DNA from: Planctomycetota bacterium
Lineage (GTDB): Bacteria; Planctomycetota; Planctomycetia; Gemmatales; Gemmataceae
Direction: 5' to 3'
DNA: 64,000 bases
Assembly (NCBI GenBank): GCA_016195405.1
Contig: JACPZP010000131.1
Span: 1-64,000 of the forward strand
Shown here in pieces: positions 44,203 to 52,061 of the stretch (within the stretch, counting starts at the first letter, position 1; each line of letters starts with the position of its first letter). Under the pieces are notes generated by a model, which did no database searches, had not been told where the DNA came from, and was given only the letters and a program-made list of their open reading frames with translations. The position numbers and the translations under genes were made by a program.

Positions 44203-45087
44203 ATGCCGCGCGCGCTGCTTGAAAGCCACATCGAAGGATATACGTGCCGGCGCGGCAAGGTGCGCGACGTTTACGACTTGGGCGACCGGCTGGTCATCGT
44301 CGCCAGCGATCGCATCAGCGCCTTCGACTGGGTTTTGCCGACGCCGATTCCCGACAAGGGCCGAATCCTCACGCAGATGACTCTGTTCTGGCTCGGCCTT
44401 CTCCAAGTCCCTAATCACCTGGTGAGCGCCGACGTGCGCGCTTTTCCCAAGGCATTCGCCGATCGGGCCGACGTTCTCGAAGGCCGAAGCATGTTGGTGC
44501 GGAAGGCGGACGTGGTGCCGATCGAGTGCGTCGTGCGCGGCTACTTGGCCGGTTCGGGGTGGAAAGAGTATCGGATGAGTGGGACCGTCTGTGGCTTGAA
44601 GATCGCCCCCGGTCTGCGCGAGAGCGATGCCTTGCCGGAACCGATTTTCACTCCGGCGACCAAAGCGGAATCGGGGCATGATGAGAATATTCCATTCGAG
44701 AAGATGGTAGAGGTAACCGGCCGAGCCGTTGCCGATGAGCTACGCCGTAAGAGCATCGACATTTATCGGCGAGGCACGGAGCACGCCAAATCGCACGGAA
44801 TCATACTGGCCGACACCAAATTCGAATGGGGGCGCGTACCCGGAGGCGACCTGATCCTGATCGACGAAGTGTTGACGCCGGACAGCTCGCGGTTTTGGCC
44901 GCTTGATTCCCATCGGCCGGGCGTCAATCCGCCGTCCTTCGACAAGCAGTTCGTGCGCGATTGGCTGGAAACCACGAAATGGGACAAGAACAGCCCCCCG
45001 CCGCCGTTGCCCGCTGACGTGGTGGAGAAAACGCGAGAGAAGTACGCGGAAGCTCTGGTGCGATTGACTGGGACAGGCATTTCATGA
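44203..45087 (+). CDS. purC: Phosphoribosylaminoimidazole-succinocarboxamide synthase
   Basis: 294 aa from ATG 44203, which has GGTGGAG eight bases upstream; in-frame ATGs at 44197 and 44161 give longer but less well-placed starts. SAICAR synthetase features are clear: CRRGKVRDVYDLGDRLVIVA (phosphate loop), SDRISAFDWVLPTPIPDKGR, the signature VVPIECVVRGYLAGSGWKEY, DKQFVRDWLETTKWDKNSPP, and ILADTKFEWGRVPGGDLILI with the DEVLTPDSSRFW motif. It catalyses the ATP-dependent addition of Asp to CAIR in purine synthesis. The length matches the longer yeast-like PurC form. A toxin-antitoxin pair follows 12 bp downstream on the same strand. Confidence 0.95.
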   Translation: MPRALLESHIEGYTCRRGKVRDVYDLGDRLVIVASDRISAFDWVLPTPIPDKGRILTQMTLFWLGLLQVPNHLVSADVRAFPKAFADRADVLEGRSMLVRKADVVPIECVVRGYLAGSGWKEYRMSGTVCGLKIAPGLRESDALPEPIFTPATKAESGHDENIPFEKMVEVTGRAVADELRRKSIDIYRRGTEHAKSHGIILADTKFEWGRVPGGDLILIDEVLTPDSSRFWPLDSHRPGVNPPSFDKQFVRDWLETTKWDKNSPPPPLPADVVEKTREKYAEALVRLTGTGIS

Positions 45088-45099
45088 CGGATTTCAGAA

Positions 45100-45399
45100 A
45101 TGTTTAGTATTGTGTATGTGGAGAGCGTCGAAAAGGACTTTCGCGACGTGAATGCCAATGATCGAACGCGGATTCTTGACAAAATCGAGGAGCAGTTAAG
45201 CCATGAGCCCGGATTATCGACGCGCAACAAGAAGGAAATCATTGGACTCGAGTTTCCATGGAAATTTGAGAAACCCGCTTGGGAGTTGAGGATTGGCGAG
45301 CATCGCGTCTTCTATGATTTTGACGAGAAGAGGAAAAAGGTTACCGTGCGAGCAATTCGGCATAAGCCTCCTCACAAAACAACCGAGGAAATTCTATGA
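45100..45399 (+). CDS. RelE/ParE-family toxin
   Basis: 99 aa. It has the compact RelE fold signature: FSIVYVESVEKDFRDVNAND, a helical part LDKIEEQLSHEPG, then KPAWELRIGEHRVFYDFDEK and a final strand VTVRAIRHKPPHKTTEE. The Trp-Glu-Leu-Arg-Ile and Arg-Val-Phe-Tyr pattern is typical of mRNA interferase relatives, with basic residues on the last strand. The toxin gene precedes its antitoxin, the reverse of the classical order, and the two overlap in ATGA at 45396. It starts 12 bp after purC with no strong Shine-Dalgarno, so it may rely on coupling or a weak site. Confidence 0.8.
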   Translation: MFSIVYVESVEKDFRDVNANDRTRILDKIEEQLSHEPGLSTRNKKEIIGLEFPWKFEKPAWELRIGEHRVFYDFDEKRKKVTVRAIRHKPPHKTTEEIL

Positions 45400-45695
45400 A
45401 AGTGGTCAGCGCACAAAACCTTGAGCTAGAAGCGTGCCTGCGAACTGCTCAAGCGGAAGCCGTCGTAATAACCAAAAAGGGAAAGCCTGTTGCGTTGTTG
45501 TGCGGCGTGGAAGGGATGGACTTGGAGCAGCTTGAACTGTCTCAATCCGCGAAATTCTGGAAGCTGATTAGAGAACGTCGCAAAGAAAAAACTACAAGCC
45601 GCGCGGACCTCGAACGAAAACTCGCCGAATCCAGCTCAAAAAGACATGGCCGACCGATCCCCGCGACTGTTGATTCTCGGCGCCCATCCCGATGA
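45396..45695 (+). CDS. Phd/YefM-like antitoxin of the RelE pair
   Basis: 99 aa, ATG overlapping the toxin stop (ATGA). The N-terminus KVVSAQNLELEACLRTAQAE followed by VVITKKGKPVALLCGVEGMD is the Phd DNA-binding part, with the TKKGKPVALL strand characteristic of the family. The helical toxin-binding region contains SAKFWKLIRERRKEKTT and ADLERKLAES. The reading frame continues about 17 residues into the PIG-L deacetylase gene (start 45646), giving a 50-base overlap whose C-terminal part is probably not essential. It is expected to repress its promoter and neutralise the preceding toxin. Confidence 0.8.
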   Translation: MKVVSAQNLELEACLRTAQAEAVVITKKGKPVALLCGVEGMDLEQLELSQSAKFWKLIRERRKEKTTSRADLERKLAESSSKRHGRPIPATVDSRRPSR

Positions 45696-46275
45696 CGCCG
45701 ACTACGCGGCCGGTGGGCTCGCGGCCTTTTATCGTCGCGCAGGCCATGTCGTCCACATGGTCAGCATGACGAACGGCGACGCGGGCCATCACCTAACATT
45801 CGGTCCGGATCTTGCTCGGCGCCGCCTCGGAGAAGCCAACGCCGCCGCGGCTGTTATCGGCGCAACTTACGAAATACTTGACCTCCACGACGGCGAACTG
45901 CTGCCGACCATCGAGAATCGCCGGCGCGTCATCGCTCTCATCCGCGTCTTCATGCCCGACCTGGTGCTCACGCATCGACCCAACGACTACCACCCCGATC
46001 ACCGCTACACTAGCCAGCTTTTGCAGGATGCCGCCTACATGGTCACGGTGCCGGCCATCGTGCCCGACGTGCCGCATCTGGCCGCCAACCCCGTTGTTGC
46101 TTATCTCCCCGACGACTTCACGCGGCCATATCCCTTCGAGCCTACGGTCGCCATCGACGTCGGGCCGGTGTTCGACCAGATCGTTTCCATGCTGCACTGC
46201 CATGCGTCGCAGTTCTACGAATGGCTGCCGAGGGGTTTGAAATGTGCGAATACGGGGCGGCGCTGGATGATGTAG
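45646..46275 (+). CDS. PIG-L family deacetylase, internally deleted
   Basis: 209 aa as read, starting inside the antitoxin gene's last codons. The N-terminal LmbE/PIG-L motifs are intact: LILGAHPDDADYAAGGLAAF with the zinc-binding His-Pro-Asp-Asp, then LTHRPNDYHPDHRYTSQLLQ with further metal ligands. After FYEWLP the expected next part is absent. The frame runs into RGLKCANTGRRWMM and stops, while the frame one base away reads FEMCEYGAALDDVARRRLFS up to TGA at 46301, which resembles the normal family C-terminus. A deletion plus frameshift therefore removed the middle-to-end part. The enzyme would hydrolyse N-acetyl sugars if active; whether the remnant folds is doubtful. Confidence 0.7.
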   Translation: MADRSPRLLILGAHPDDADYAAGGLAAFYRRAGHVVHMVSMTNGDAGHHLTFGPDLARRRLGEANAAAAVIGATYEILDLHDGELLPTIENRRRVIALIRVFMPDLVLTHRPNDYHPDHRYTSQLLQDAAYMVTVPAIVPDVPHLAANPVVAYLPDDFTRPYPFEPTVAIDVGPVFDQIVSMLHCHASQFYEWLPRGLKCANTGRRWMM

Positions 46276-46345
46276 CGCGGCGGCGGTTGTTTTCGTTCTG
46301 AGGTCGGTCGCGAATCCTCCATGCGGGCTTCGACGCCGCTGCCAA

Positions 46346-47230
46346 TTACTCGAAGGCTTTCAAGGACAGCGAGAACTCGGCTTCGGCGGTCTTTTGGACC
46401 GGCACGTCAACGTGTAGCACACGCTCCAATGCACGTCGGTAGAACACTCGGTGCACCAGGCCCAACTCCGGATCGCGCTCCGTGCCTGTTATTTCCCAAT
46501 GCGGCAGCCAGCAGACGAGTTCGTAGCGTCTCGCAGGAACCTTCTCGAGCAAGAAGTCGCCCCCCACATCGGTCCGCGTGTAATACGGATGATCGGCCAC
46601 GAAAAGATGGGCGCTCATCCAGAAGTAGCCGGCCCCGCCGGTCAGGTCGAGCGCGCCGCGATGGTCGAGCCGCCGCTTGCTTGGCTTGTCTTTGTCGGGA
46701 AACGGCAAGCTGAAGAAATCGGCGCCGTTGACGCTCAAGACGTGAAGGTACGGGTCGCGATTGACGATGTCGATGACATCGCCGCGACGAACGAAGCCGA
46801 TCGAGCCGTGTGCCTCGCCTTGGAAGATCGAAATGAGGTTGCGGCTAAACTCGACGTGAACGGGCGGATGATTCCAAGGCCTCGCTTTCGCGACATCGGC
46901 ATTGCGTAGGAACACGACCGCGCCCGCCACGCCACCGCTGGTCTTTTCCACGATAGGCACATGCGGATTGGGACGCTCCTTGAGACTCTCGGTCCCCATG
47001 CCGGCGACTCCGAAGATCTTGAATGCCGGAATGGAAGGAAGCGGCCCGGACCAGACCACACGTCCACGGATCGACCCCGTCTCGCGCTCGCAATAATCCT
47101 GGCTTGCCGTTTCGCGCTCGCTCGTTGCCTCGCCGCGCTCGCCTCCAATGATCGGGCAAGGCGCCTCACTGCAACCACATAGCATCAACAGGAGGGTAGC
47201 GACTGCCCGGGAAAGCCAATGCGCATCCAT
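46346..47230 (-). CDS. Cupredoxin-like lipoprotein
   Basis: 294 aa from ATG 47230. A type II signal peptide (RAVATLLLMLCGC) ends at a lipobox Cys, so it is membrane-anchored. The mature part has a beta-rich first domain (GSIRGRVVWSGPLPSIPAFK) and a second domain resembling planctomycete cupredoxin-like/methylamine-utilisation-type proteins: GFVRRGDVIDIVNRDPYLHV, FFSLPFPDKDKP, LTGGAGYFWMSAHLFVADHP, then VPARRYELVCWLPHWEI, a carboxypeptidase-regulatory-like segment. Possible copper ligands are His in LHV, His in SAHLF and His in ADHP or PHWE. It is a periplasmic copper or small-molecule binding protein by inference. The SixA gene lies 95 bp upstream. Confidence 0.7.
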   Translation of the reverse strand: MDAHWLSRAVATLLLMLCGCSEAPCPIIGGERGEATSERETASQDYCERETGSIRGRVVWSGPLPSIPAFKIFGVAGMGTESLKERPNPHVPIVEKTSGGVAGAVVFLRNADVAKARPWNHPPVHVEFSRNLISIFQGEAHGSIGFVRRGDVIDIVNRDPYLHVLSVNGADFFSLPFPDKDKPSKRRLDHRGALDLTGGAGYFWMSAHLFVADHPYYTRTDVGGDFLLEKVPARRYELVCWLPHWEITGTERDPELGLVHRVFYRRALERVLHVDVPVQKTAEAEFSLSLKAFE

Positions 47231-47325
47231 GCGTGGCCTCGGAAAGAAAAAGGTTGAAAGAGGTGTACTACAAGATGACGAAGTTGGGCAAGAGAGGATT
47301 TCCCACAAGCGGGGACCCGAATCGA

Positions 47326-47817
47326 TCACACCTCAAACCATTCCGGGGTCACCAGCCATTGCAAGACGCCTCTTCCTTTGCGAGGCCCGTCGCCGCAAGT
47401 GATGTGTGCGAAGCCGGCCTTGGCGAAATCGATCTGGGCCTTCTTGCTGCCGATGAGCCAGCCGGCCCACTCGGCGAGGTGCGGAATATGGCCCAACAAA
47501 CCGACGTGCTCGCCGCCTTGATTTCTGAGGAAACGCGCCAGTTTGCGGGCGCCGCCGCCCGGCGCCAATTCATCACAAATGACGGTTTCGGGCGCCTTGC
47601 CGTTCCAAGCCTTGACGATCCACTCCGCCGTCTGGCGGGCGCGTAAGAGCGGACTGGTGACGAGTTTGTCCAGGCTCACTCCCTTTTTCTGCAGCGTCTT
47701 GGAGACGTGTTGGGCCTGAATTTCGCCCGCTTCGCTGAGCGGCCGGTCGTCGTCCTCGGTGATGCCGCGTTCGCCCAGGGCCAGCGCGTCCGCATGACGA
47801 ATCAAGTACAGATCCAC
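47326..47817 (-). CDS. sixA: Phosphohistidine phosphatase SixA-like
   Basis: 163 aa from a GTG at 47817, chosen because GGAGAT lies seven bases upstream and the enzyme motif then starts at once (VDLYLIRHADALALGERGIT); a longer frame to 47892 carries no motif. It is a small histidine phosphatase: catalytic His in LIRHADA (usual RHG), the second-motif Arg in SPLLRARQTAEWI, and the second catalytic His in LLGHIPHLAEW. SixA proteins remove phosphate from phosphohistidine. Size and motifs match well. It is cytoplasmic. Its own regulator is not visible. Confidence 0.85.
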   Translation of the reverse strand: MDLYLIRHADALALGERGITEDDDRPLSEAGEIQAQHVSKTLQKKGVSLDKLVTSPLLRARQTAEWIVKAWNGKAPETVICDELAPGGGARKLARFLRNQGGEHVGLLGHIPHLAEWAGWLIGSKKAQIDFAKAGFAHITCGDGPRKGRGVLQWLVTPEWFEV

Positions 47818-47903
47818 GGTGTCATCTCCGGATTTGCCGTGACAGGCGTGTGTCAATGGTTGCGTCCATGGTTCTGCTCTTTTCCGCGTCATGCGTAGTT
47901 CTC

Positions 47904-47909
47904 TATAAT
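47904..47909 (+). promoter_or_regulatory. Probable -10 box of the typA promoter
   Basis: A perfect TATAAT lies 77 bases upstream of the likely typA ATG (47986). The -35 region around 47881 (TTTCCG) is weak. If this is the promoter, the transcript starts near 47916 and has a leader of about 70 nt, or 16 nt if the earlier ATG at 47932 is used. Confidence 0.55.
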
Positions 47910-47985
47910 ACTTAACTCTTCCGACTCGTCCATGCGACCAATCTTCTCAAAGATGGAGAAGACTTTTGAATCGAGATTCTCCGGC

Positions 47986-49803
47986 ATGAAGCGGAAAGAT
48001 ATACGCAATGTGGCGATCATCGCCCACGTGGACCACGGCAAAACCACGCTCGTCGATCAGATGATGCGCCAGTCCGGCCTCTTTCGCGAGAGCGAGCTGC
48101 GCGGCGAGTGCATCCTCGACTCCAACGATCTCGAACGCGAACGCGGCATCACCATCCTCGCCAAGAACATCGCCCTGACTCTCGACGGCATCAAGGTCAA
48201 CATCATCGACACGCCCGGCCACGCGGATTTCGGCGGCGAAGTCGAACGCGTCCTCAAGCTGGCCGATGGCTGCCTGCTCTTAGTGGACGCCGCCGAGGGC
48301 CCGTTACCGCAAACCCGTTTCGTGCTCCGCAAGGCGTTCGAGTGCGGTTTGAGGCCGATCGTCGTCATTAACAAGATCGACCGCCCCGACGCCCGGCCCA
48401 CCGAAGTCCTCAATGCCGTCTTCGATCTGTTCGCGGAACTCGAAGCTGACGACGCCACGCTCGATTTCCCAACTATCTATGCGTCCGGCCGGCAAGGCAT
48501 CGCTACCACCGACCTGAAGATTCCCGCCGCCGACCTGCGGCCCCTGTGCGACGCGATTCTGACTCACGTGCCGCCGCCCGAGGTCAACCCCGACGCGCCC
48601 TTGCAACTGCTGGTCACCACGCTGGATTGGAGCGATTACGTCGGCAGGATCGCCATCGGCAAAATCTTCTCCGGCAAGATTCGCAAGAACCAACGCATCG
48701 CCATGCTGAAAGCGGACGGACGGCGCATCGACGAGACGGTGGCGCAACTCTACACGTTCGACCGCCTGGGCAGGGCCGAGACGAACGAAGTCGAAGCCGG
48801 CGATATTTGCGCCGTGGTCGGTCTGAAAGACGTCGACATCGGCGACACGCTCGCGGACATCGAGAACCCGGTCGCCCTGCCGCCGCTCAAGGTCGATGAG
48901 CCGACGCTCGACATGGTCTTTCGCATCAACGATTCGCCCTTCGCCGGCCAGGACGGCCAATACGTCACCAGCCGGCAATTGCGCGATCGCTTGATGAAAG
49001 AGCTGCAGTCGAACGTCGCCCTGCGCGTGGTGCCCAGCGAGGAGAGGCGCGACGAATTCCACGTCTCGGGCCGCGGCCTCCTGCACCTGTCGATCTTGAT
49101 CGAGAACATGCGCCGCGAAGGCTACGAATTGTCGGTGGGCAAGCCGCGCGTCATCAACAAGACCCAGAACGGCAATTTGTGCGAGCCGATCGAGTACCTG
49201 GCGATCGAGGCGCCGAACACCGCGGTCGGCGCCGTCATGGAGCTTGTCGGCAATCGCCGGGCCGAGTGCGTCAAGCTCGACAGCAAGGCGGATTTGACGC
49301 GCCTGGAGTTCACGATCCCGGCCCGTGGCCTGATCGGCTTGCGGACCCGGCTCCTCAACGCCACCAGCGGCCAGGCGATCATGCACCACAACTTTTTCGA
49401 CTATCAGCCGATGCGCGGCTCCATCCCCAGCCGGGCCAACGGCGTCATGGTTTCCGTCGAAACAGGCCGAGCCACGCCGTACGCGCTCGACAATCTGCAA
49501 GAGCGCGGCACGCTGTTCATCGGGGGCGGTGAACAAGTCTATGAAGGCCAAGTGGTGGCCGAGCATTGCCGCGACAACGACCTGTCCGTCAACACCTGCC
49601 GCGAGAAGAAGCTGACCAACATGCGCGCCGCCGGGGCCGACAAGAGCATCATCCTCAAGCCGCCGCGGCAAATGACCCTGGAGTTGGCGCTCGAATACAT
49701 CGAAGAAGACGAGTTGGTGGAGGTGACGCCGAAAGCGATCCGACTGAGGAAGCTACTCTTGAAGGAAGCCGACCGCAGGCGGCTGGCACGCAAAGCGCAG
49801 TGA
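47986..49803 (+). CDS. typA: Translational GTPase TypA/BipA
   Basis: 605 aa from ATG 47986, matching family length; two upstream in-frame ATGs (47932, 47953) would add 18 or 11 polar residues, and none has a strong Shine-Dalgarno. The GTPase domain has P-loop AHVDHGKTT, switch ERERGITILAKN, DTPGHADFGGEVER and NKIDRPDARP. EF-Tu-like domain 2, EF-G-like domains 3 and 5 (SERRDEFHVSGRGLLHLSIL, then IENMRREGYELSVGKPRVI) and the BipA-specific C-terminal region (HHNFFDYQPMRGSIPSRANG) follow. It binds ribosomes and helps assembly or translation under stress. It is a single housekeeping gene with a TATAAT promoter box upstream. Confidence 0.95.
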   Translation: MKRKDIRNVAIIAHVDHGKTTLVDQMMRQSGLFRESELRGECILDSNDLERERGITILAKNIALTLDGIKVNIIDTPGHADFGGEVERVLKLADGCLLLVDAAEGPLPQTRFVLRKAFECGLRPIVVINKIDRPDARPTEVLNAVFDLFAELEADDATLDFPTIYASGRQGIATTDLKIPAADLRPLCDAILTHVPPPEVNPDAPLQLLVTTLDWSDYVGRIAIGKIFSGKIRKNQRIAMLKADGRRIDETVAQLYTFDRLGRAETNEVEAGDICAVVGLKDVDIGDTLADIENPVALPPLKVDEPTLDMVFRINDSPFAGQDGQYVTSRQLRDRLMKELQSNVALRVVPSEERRDEFHVSGRGLLHLSILIENMRREGYELSVGKPRVINKTQNGNLCEPIEYLAIEAPNTAVGAVMELVGNRRAECVKLDSKADLTRLEFTIPARGLIGLRTRLLNATSGQAIMHHNFFDYQPMRGSIPSRANGVMVSVETGRATPYALDNLQERGTLFIGGGEQVYEGQVVAEHCRDNDLSVNTCREKKLTNMRAAGADKSIILKPPRQMTLELALEYIEEDELVEVTPKAIRLRKLLLKEADRRRLARKAQ

Positions 49804-49811
49804 CGGATTCG

Positions 49812-49840
49812 TTTAGCCGCGAGCCATCGGCGAGCGCGGG
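49812..49840 (+). repeat. Single arm of the TTTAGCCGSGAGCC repeat family
   Basis: TTTAGCCGCGAGCCATCGGC plus GAGCGCGGG starts eight bases after the typA stop. It matches, in both orientations, the arms of the 38836-38919 palindrome with a few differences. Confidence 0.7.
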
Positions 49841-49918
49841 AATGCGAAGCGATGCGTCGCGAGACACTCGTCGCAGAAATTAGTTTGCTTATGGATCGTA
49901 GCCCCGAGGTAGCCGCCC

Positions 49919-51193
49919 ATGCCCATTTCCGTGACTTGCGCAGGCTGCGGAAAAAAGCTCAAGGCCAAGCCTGAACTCGCCGGGAAAAGGGTGGCGTGTC
50001 CCAATTGTCGGCACCCGATCACGGTCCCGGAGCTTCCTAAAGAACCCGAGCCTCCTGCCAAGAAAAAACCACTCGCGACGCCGCCCTTGTCCATGAAGGA
50101 GCCTTCGTCCTGGCACCGGCATTTGCATTGGCTGCTGATCTTGGCGCTCGTACCTTTGGCGTTTTCATTGCTCGAGGTAAGAGAGGAAAAATCCGTATTT
50201 ATCAGCAAGCTGAAGACGACTTTAGATCAGGCTCCCCCTGACGTGCGAATGCGATTGATTCAGGAAATACTCGAGTTGGAAAAGGGTGGAAAGGGTCGCG
50301 GTTCGATCGAGAATCTTTTCGCCGTGCTGCCCGAGAGAAAGTTTGATGGAGCTTTCCTTTCCAGGAACAGCTGGCTGCATTGGGGCTTCGGCGCCGCGGC
50401 AGCGGTTTTATTCCTTGGCTTTCTTGCGTTTCTTGCGTCCGAGGACTCGGAGGCAGTAAGCGTTATCTTTGTTCATGGATTATTCACGGCCACCGTCGGG
50501 ATCATACTGTTGCTAGTCTTGCAGACACTAGCCAACTGGTCGCAAGGCGTCTGGATGACTGGCACCGGAATCATTGTCATTCTCTTCTATATCGTCAAGC
50601 TGATCGGCTTCTCCTATCAGGCTGCAATTGATCCGGACAACAGTTTCTTTCTCAGCTTCCTTGGTTACACGGCAGGTGTGGGTTTTTGCGAGGAAGCGTG
50701 CAAGGCATTGCCGTTGTTGTGGCATTACCGGAGTGGATCCGATCAAGGCTGGCGCACGGCTTTCCATTGGGGTTTGGCATCGGGGGCCGGATTTGGCGTG
50801 GCGGAAGGAATCATGTACTCGAGTGGCTTTTACAATGGGGTCAGCGGAATGGGCGACTACTTCGTACGCTTCATCTCGTGCGTTGCGTTGCATGCCCTTT
50901 GGACTGGGTCCGTTGGCATCACGATCAATCAGAAGCAACACTTGATCCAAGGCGACTTCAGGTGGTTCGAATACATTCCCCGGGTTCTGGTCCTGGTCGC
51001 CGTGCCGATGATTCTGCACGGTTTGTACGACACCTTCTTGAAGAAAAACATGAGCGCGCTCGCGCTGCTTGTCGCCGCCGTGAGCTTCGTCTATTTGGCG
51101 TTCCAGATTAGCCGACTCCGCGGAGAGGACGATAAGACGGCGAAGGATGAGATGTTAAAGGAATATCAGCGGCGAAAAGCAGCGCTTTCGTAG
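49919..51193 (+). CDS. PrsW-like intramembrane protease with zinc-ribbon leader
   Basis: 424 aa. An N-terminal MJ0042-type zinc ribbon (CAGCGKK, then CPNCRHPITVP; four Cys) is followed by a Pro/Lys linker. Several transmembrane segments follow (about 68-85, 150-170, 180-205, 212-232 and more). The PrsW/CAAX-like protease motifs are present: GFCEEACKALPLLWHY (Glu-Glu-x-x-Lys), GFGVAEGIMY, CVALHALWTGSVG with His, and ILHGLYDTF with His. Such proteins cut membrane-bound anti-sigma factors or lipid-linked targets. The substrate is unknown. Its last 86 bases overlap the convergent STN-domain gene. AGGTAG six bases before the ATG supports the start. Confidence 0.8.
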   Translation: MPISVTCAGCGKKLKAKPELAGKRVACPNCRHPITVPELPKEPEPPAKKKPLATPPLSMKEPSSWHRHLHWLLILALVPLAFSLLEVREEKSVFISKLKTTLDQAPPDVRMRLIQEILELEKGGKGRGSIENLFAVLPERKFDGAFLSRNSWLHWGFGAAAAVLFLGFLAFLASEDSEAVSVIFVHGLFTATVGIILLLVLQTLANWSQGVWMTGTGIIVILFYIVKLIGFSYQAAIDPDNSFFLSFLGYTAGVGFCEEACKALPLLWHYRSGSDQGWRTAFHWGLASGAGFGVAEGIMYSSGFYNGVSGMGDYFVRFISCVALHALWTGSVGITINQKQHLIQGDFRWFEYIPRVLVLVAVPMILHGLYDTFLKKNMSALALLVAAVSFVYLAFQISRLRGEDDKTAKDEMLKEYQRRKAALS

Positions 51194-51947
51194 TGCATGG
51201 AAAGAGCGCCGCCCCTTCGATTCGCACGGGCAAGTTCGGCGACACGGGCATCTGCTGCTCCTCCTTGCGAATCTTGTCTGCCCGGCTTTCGCTGGTGACG
51301 AAAAGGACGTTGCCCATCCGAACGGCCTTCATGCCGCCGATCTCAGCGAGCAAGCGAACTGCGGTCTCCAGAGTCGCATCTTCGACTTCCAAGGTCACCG
51401 GAGCTTGAGCTTCCTTGGTCATGCGTGGATCGATGACCATGCTGAGAGCATGCGCACGCGCCAGTTCCTTCAAGGCCTTGGCAAGCGGCACGTCCTTGTA
51501 GCTGACGCTGACGCGTTGCCGCATCTGACGGTGCACGCCCAATTCCTCGGTCGTGATCAAGACCGAATCTTCAAGAATAACGTAGGTTAGGCTGAAGGCA
51601 TTGAGCATGCGCTGGAGTGCGGTGCGGACCTTGGTGTACTTGTCCGCCTTGATGTTCACCGGTCCCAATGTGGGATTGGCCGGGTCGAGAATGATGCCGA
51701 TTTGCTGCAGCGCGATCGTATCGAGGGTGAAGTTGAGCTGGGTCTTTTCCTTGAAATGCTCGACTGCTTCGAAGATCGATTGACCGGTGTAATCCAAGAC
51801 CATCTGCTGATCGAGGGCCTTGCGAATCTTCTCAGCGGGACTTTCGGATCGTGGAGCTTCTTTGCCCTCGCCGGCTTCCAGCCACGCATGAGAGAGCGAC
51901 CATGTAACCAAAAGGGATAGCGCCAGCCAGCGATGGAATCGGGCCAT
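51108..51947 (-). CDS. Secreted protein with STN/secretin-like repeats
   Basis: 279 aa from ATG 51947, which has AAGGAG upstream; the longer frame to 52031 has no such site. The signal peptide includes WLALSLLVTWSLSHA. Two copies of a secretin N-domain/STN-like unit follow: MVLDYTGQSIFEAVEHFKEK to SLTYVILEDSVLITTEEL, and SVSYKDVPLAKALKELARAH to MKAVRMGNVLFVTSE. STN domains occur at the periplasmic entrance of secretins and TonB receptors. No barrel follows, so it is a small periplasmic form. The C-terminal about 28 codons lie opposite the end of the PrsW-like gene. Function is unknown. Confidence 0.75.
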   Translation of the reverse strand: MARFHRWLALSLLVTWSLSHAWLEAGEGKEAPRSESPAEKIRKALDQQMVLDYTGQSIFEAVEHFKEKTQLNFTLDTIALQQIGIILDPANPTLGPVNIKADKYTKVRTALQRMLNAFSLTYVILEDSVLITTEELGVHRQMRQRVSVSYKDVPLAKALKELARAHALSMVIDPRMTKEAQAPVTLEVEDATLETAVRLLAEIGGMKAVRMGNVLFVTSESRADKIRKEEQQMPVSPNLPVRIEGAALFPCTTKALLFAADIPLTSHPSPSYRPLRGVG

Positions 51948-52016
51948 GGATAACTCCTTGGGGTGTGGGAGGATGGAACCACCATCAAGCAGCTTCATTT
52001 GGAGTCTAAAGACAGG

Positions 52017-52052
52017 CCCGCGGCAATGCAATAGACTCGCCTGCGGGCTTGG
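52017..52052 (+). repeat. Covarying hairpin repeat, copy 3 (right half)
   Basis: CCCGCGGC (52017-52024) pairs with GCCTGCGGG (52039-52047) with one bulge, followed by CTTGG. The loop ends AGACTC, the family pattern also seen at 56573-56582 and 60170-60179. It lies between the STN gene start and the beta-propeller gene stop. Confidence 0.6.
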
Positions 52053-52061
52053 GGCGATACA

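Noticed and set aside
48304-49671. Long antisense ORF (455 codons) opposite typA
   Set aside because: A shadow of the high-GC typA frame, with skewed composition and no motif; typA on the plus strand explains the sequence.
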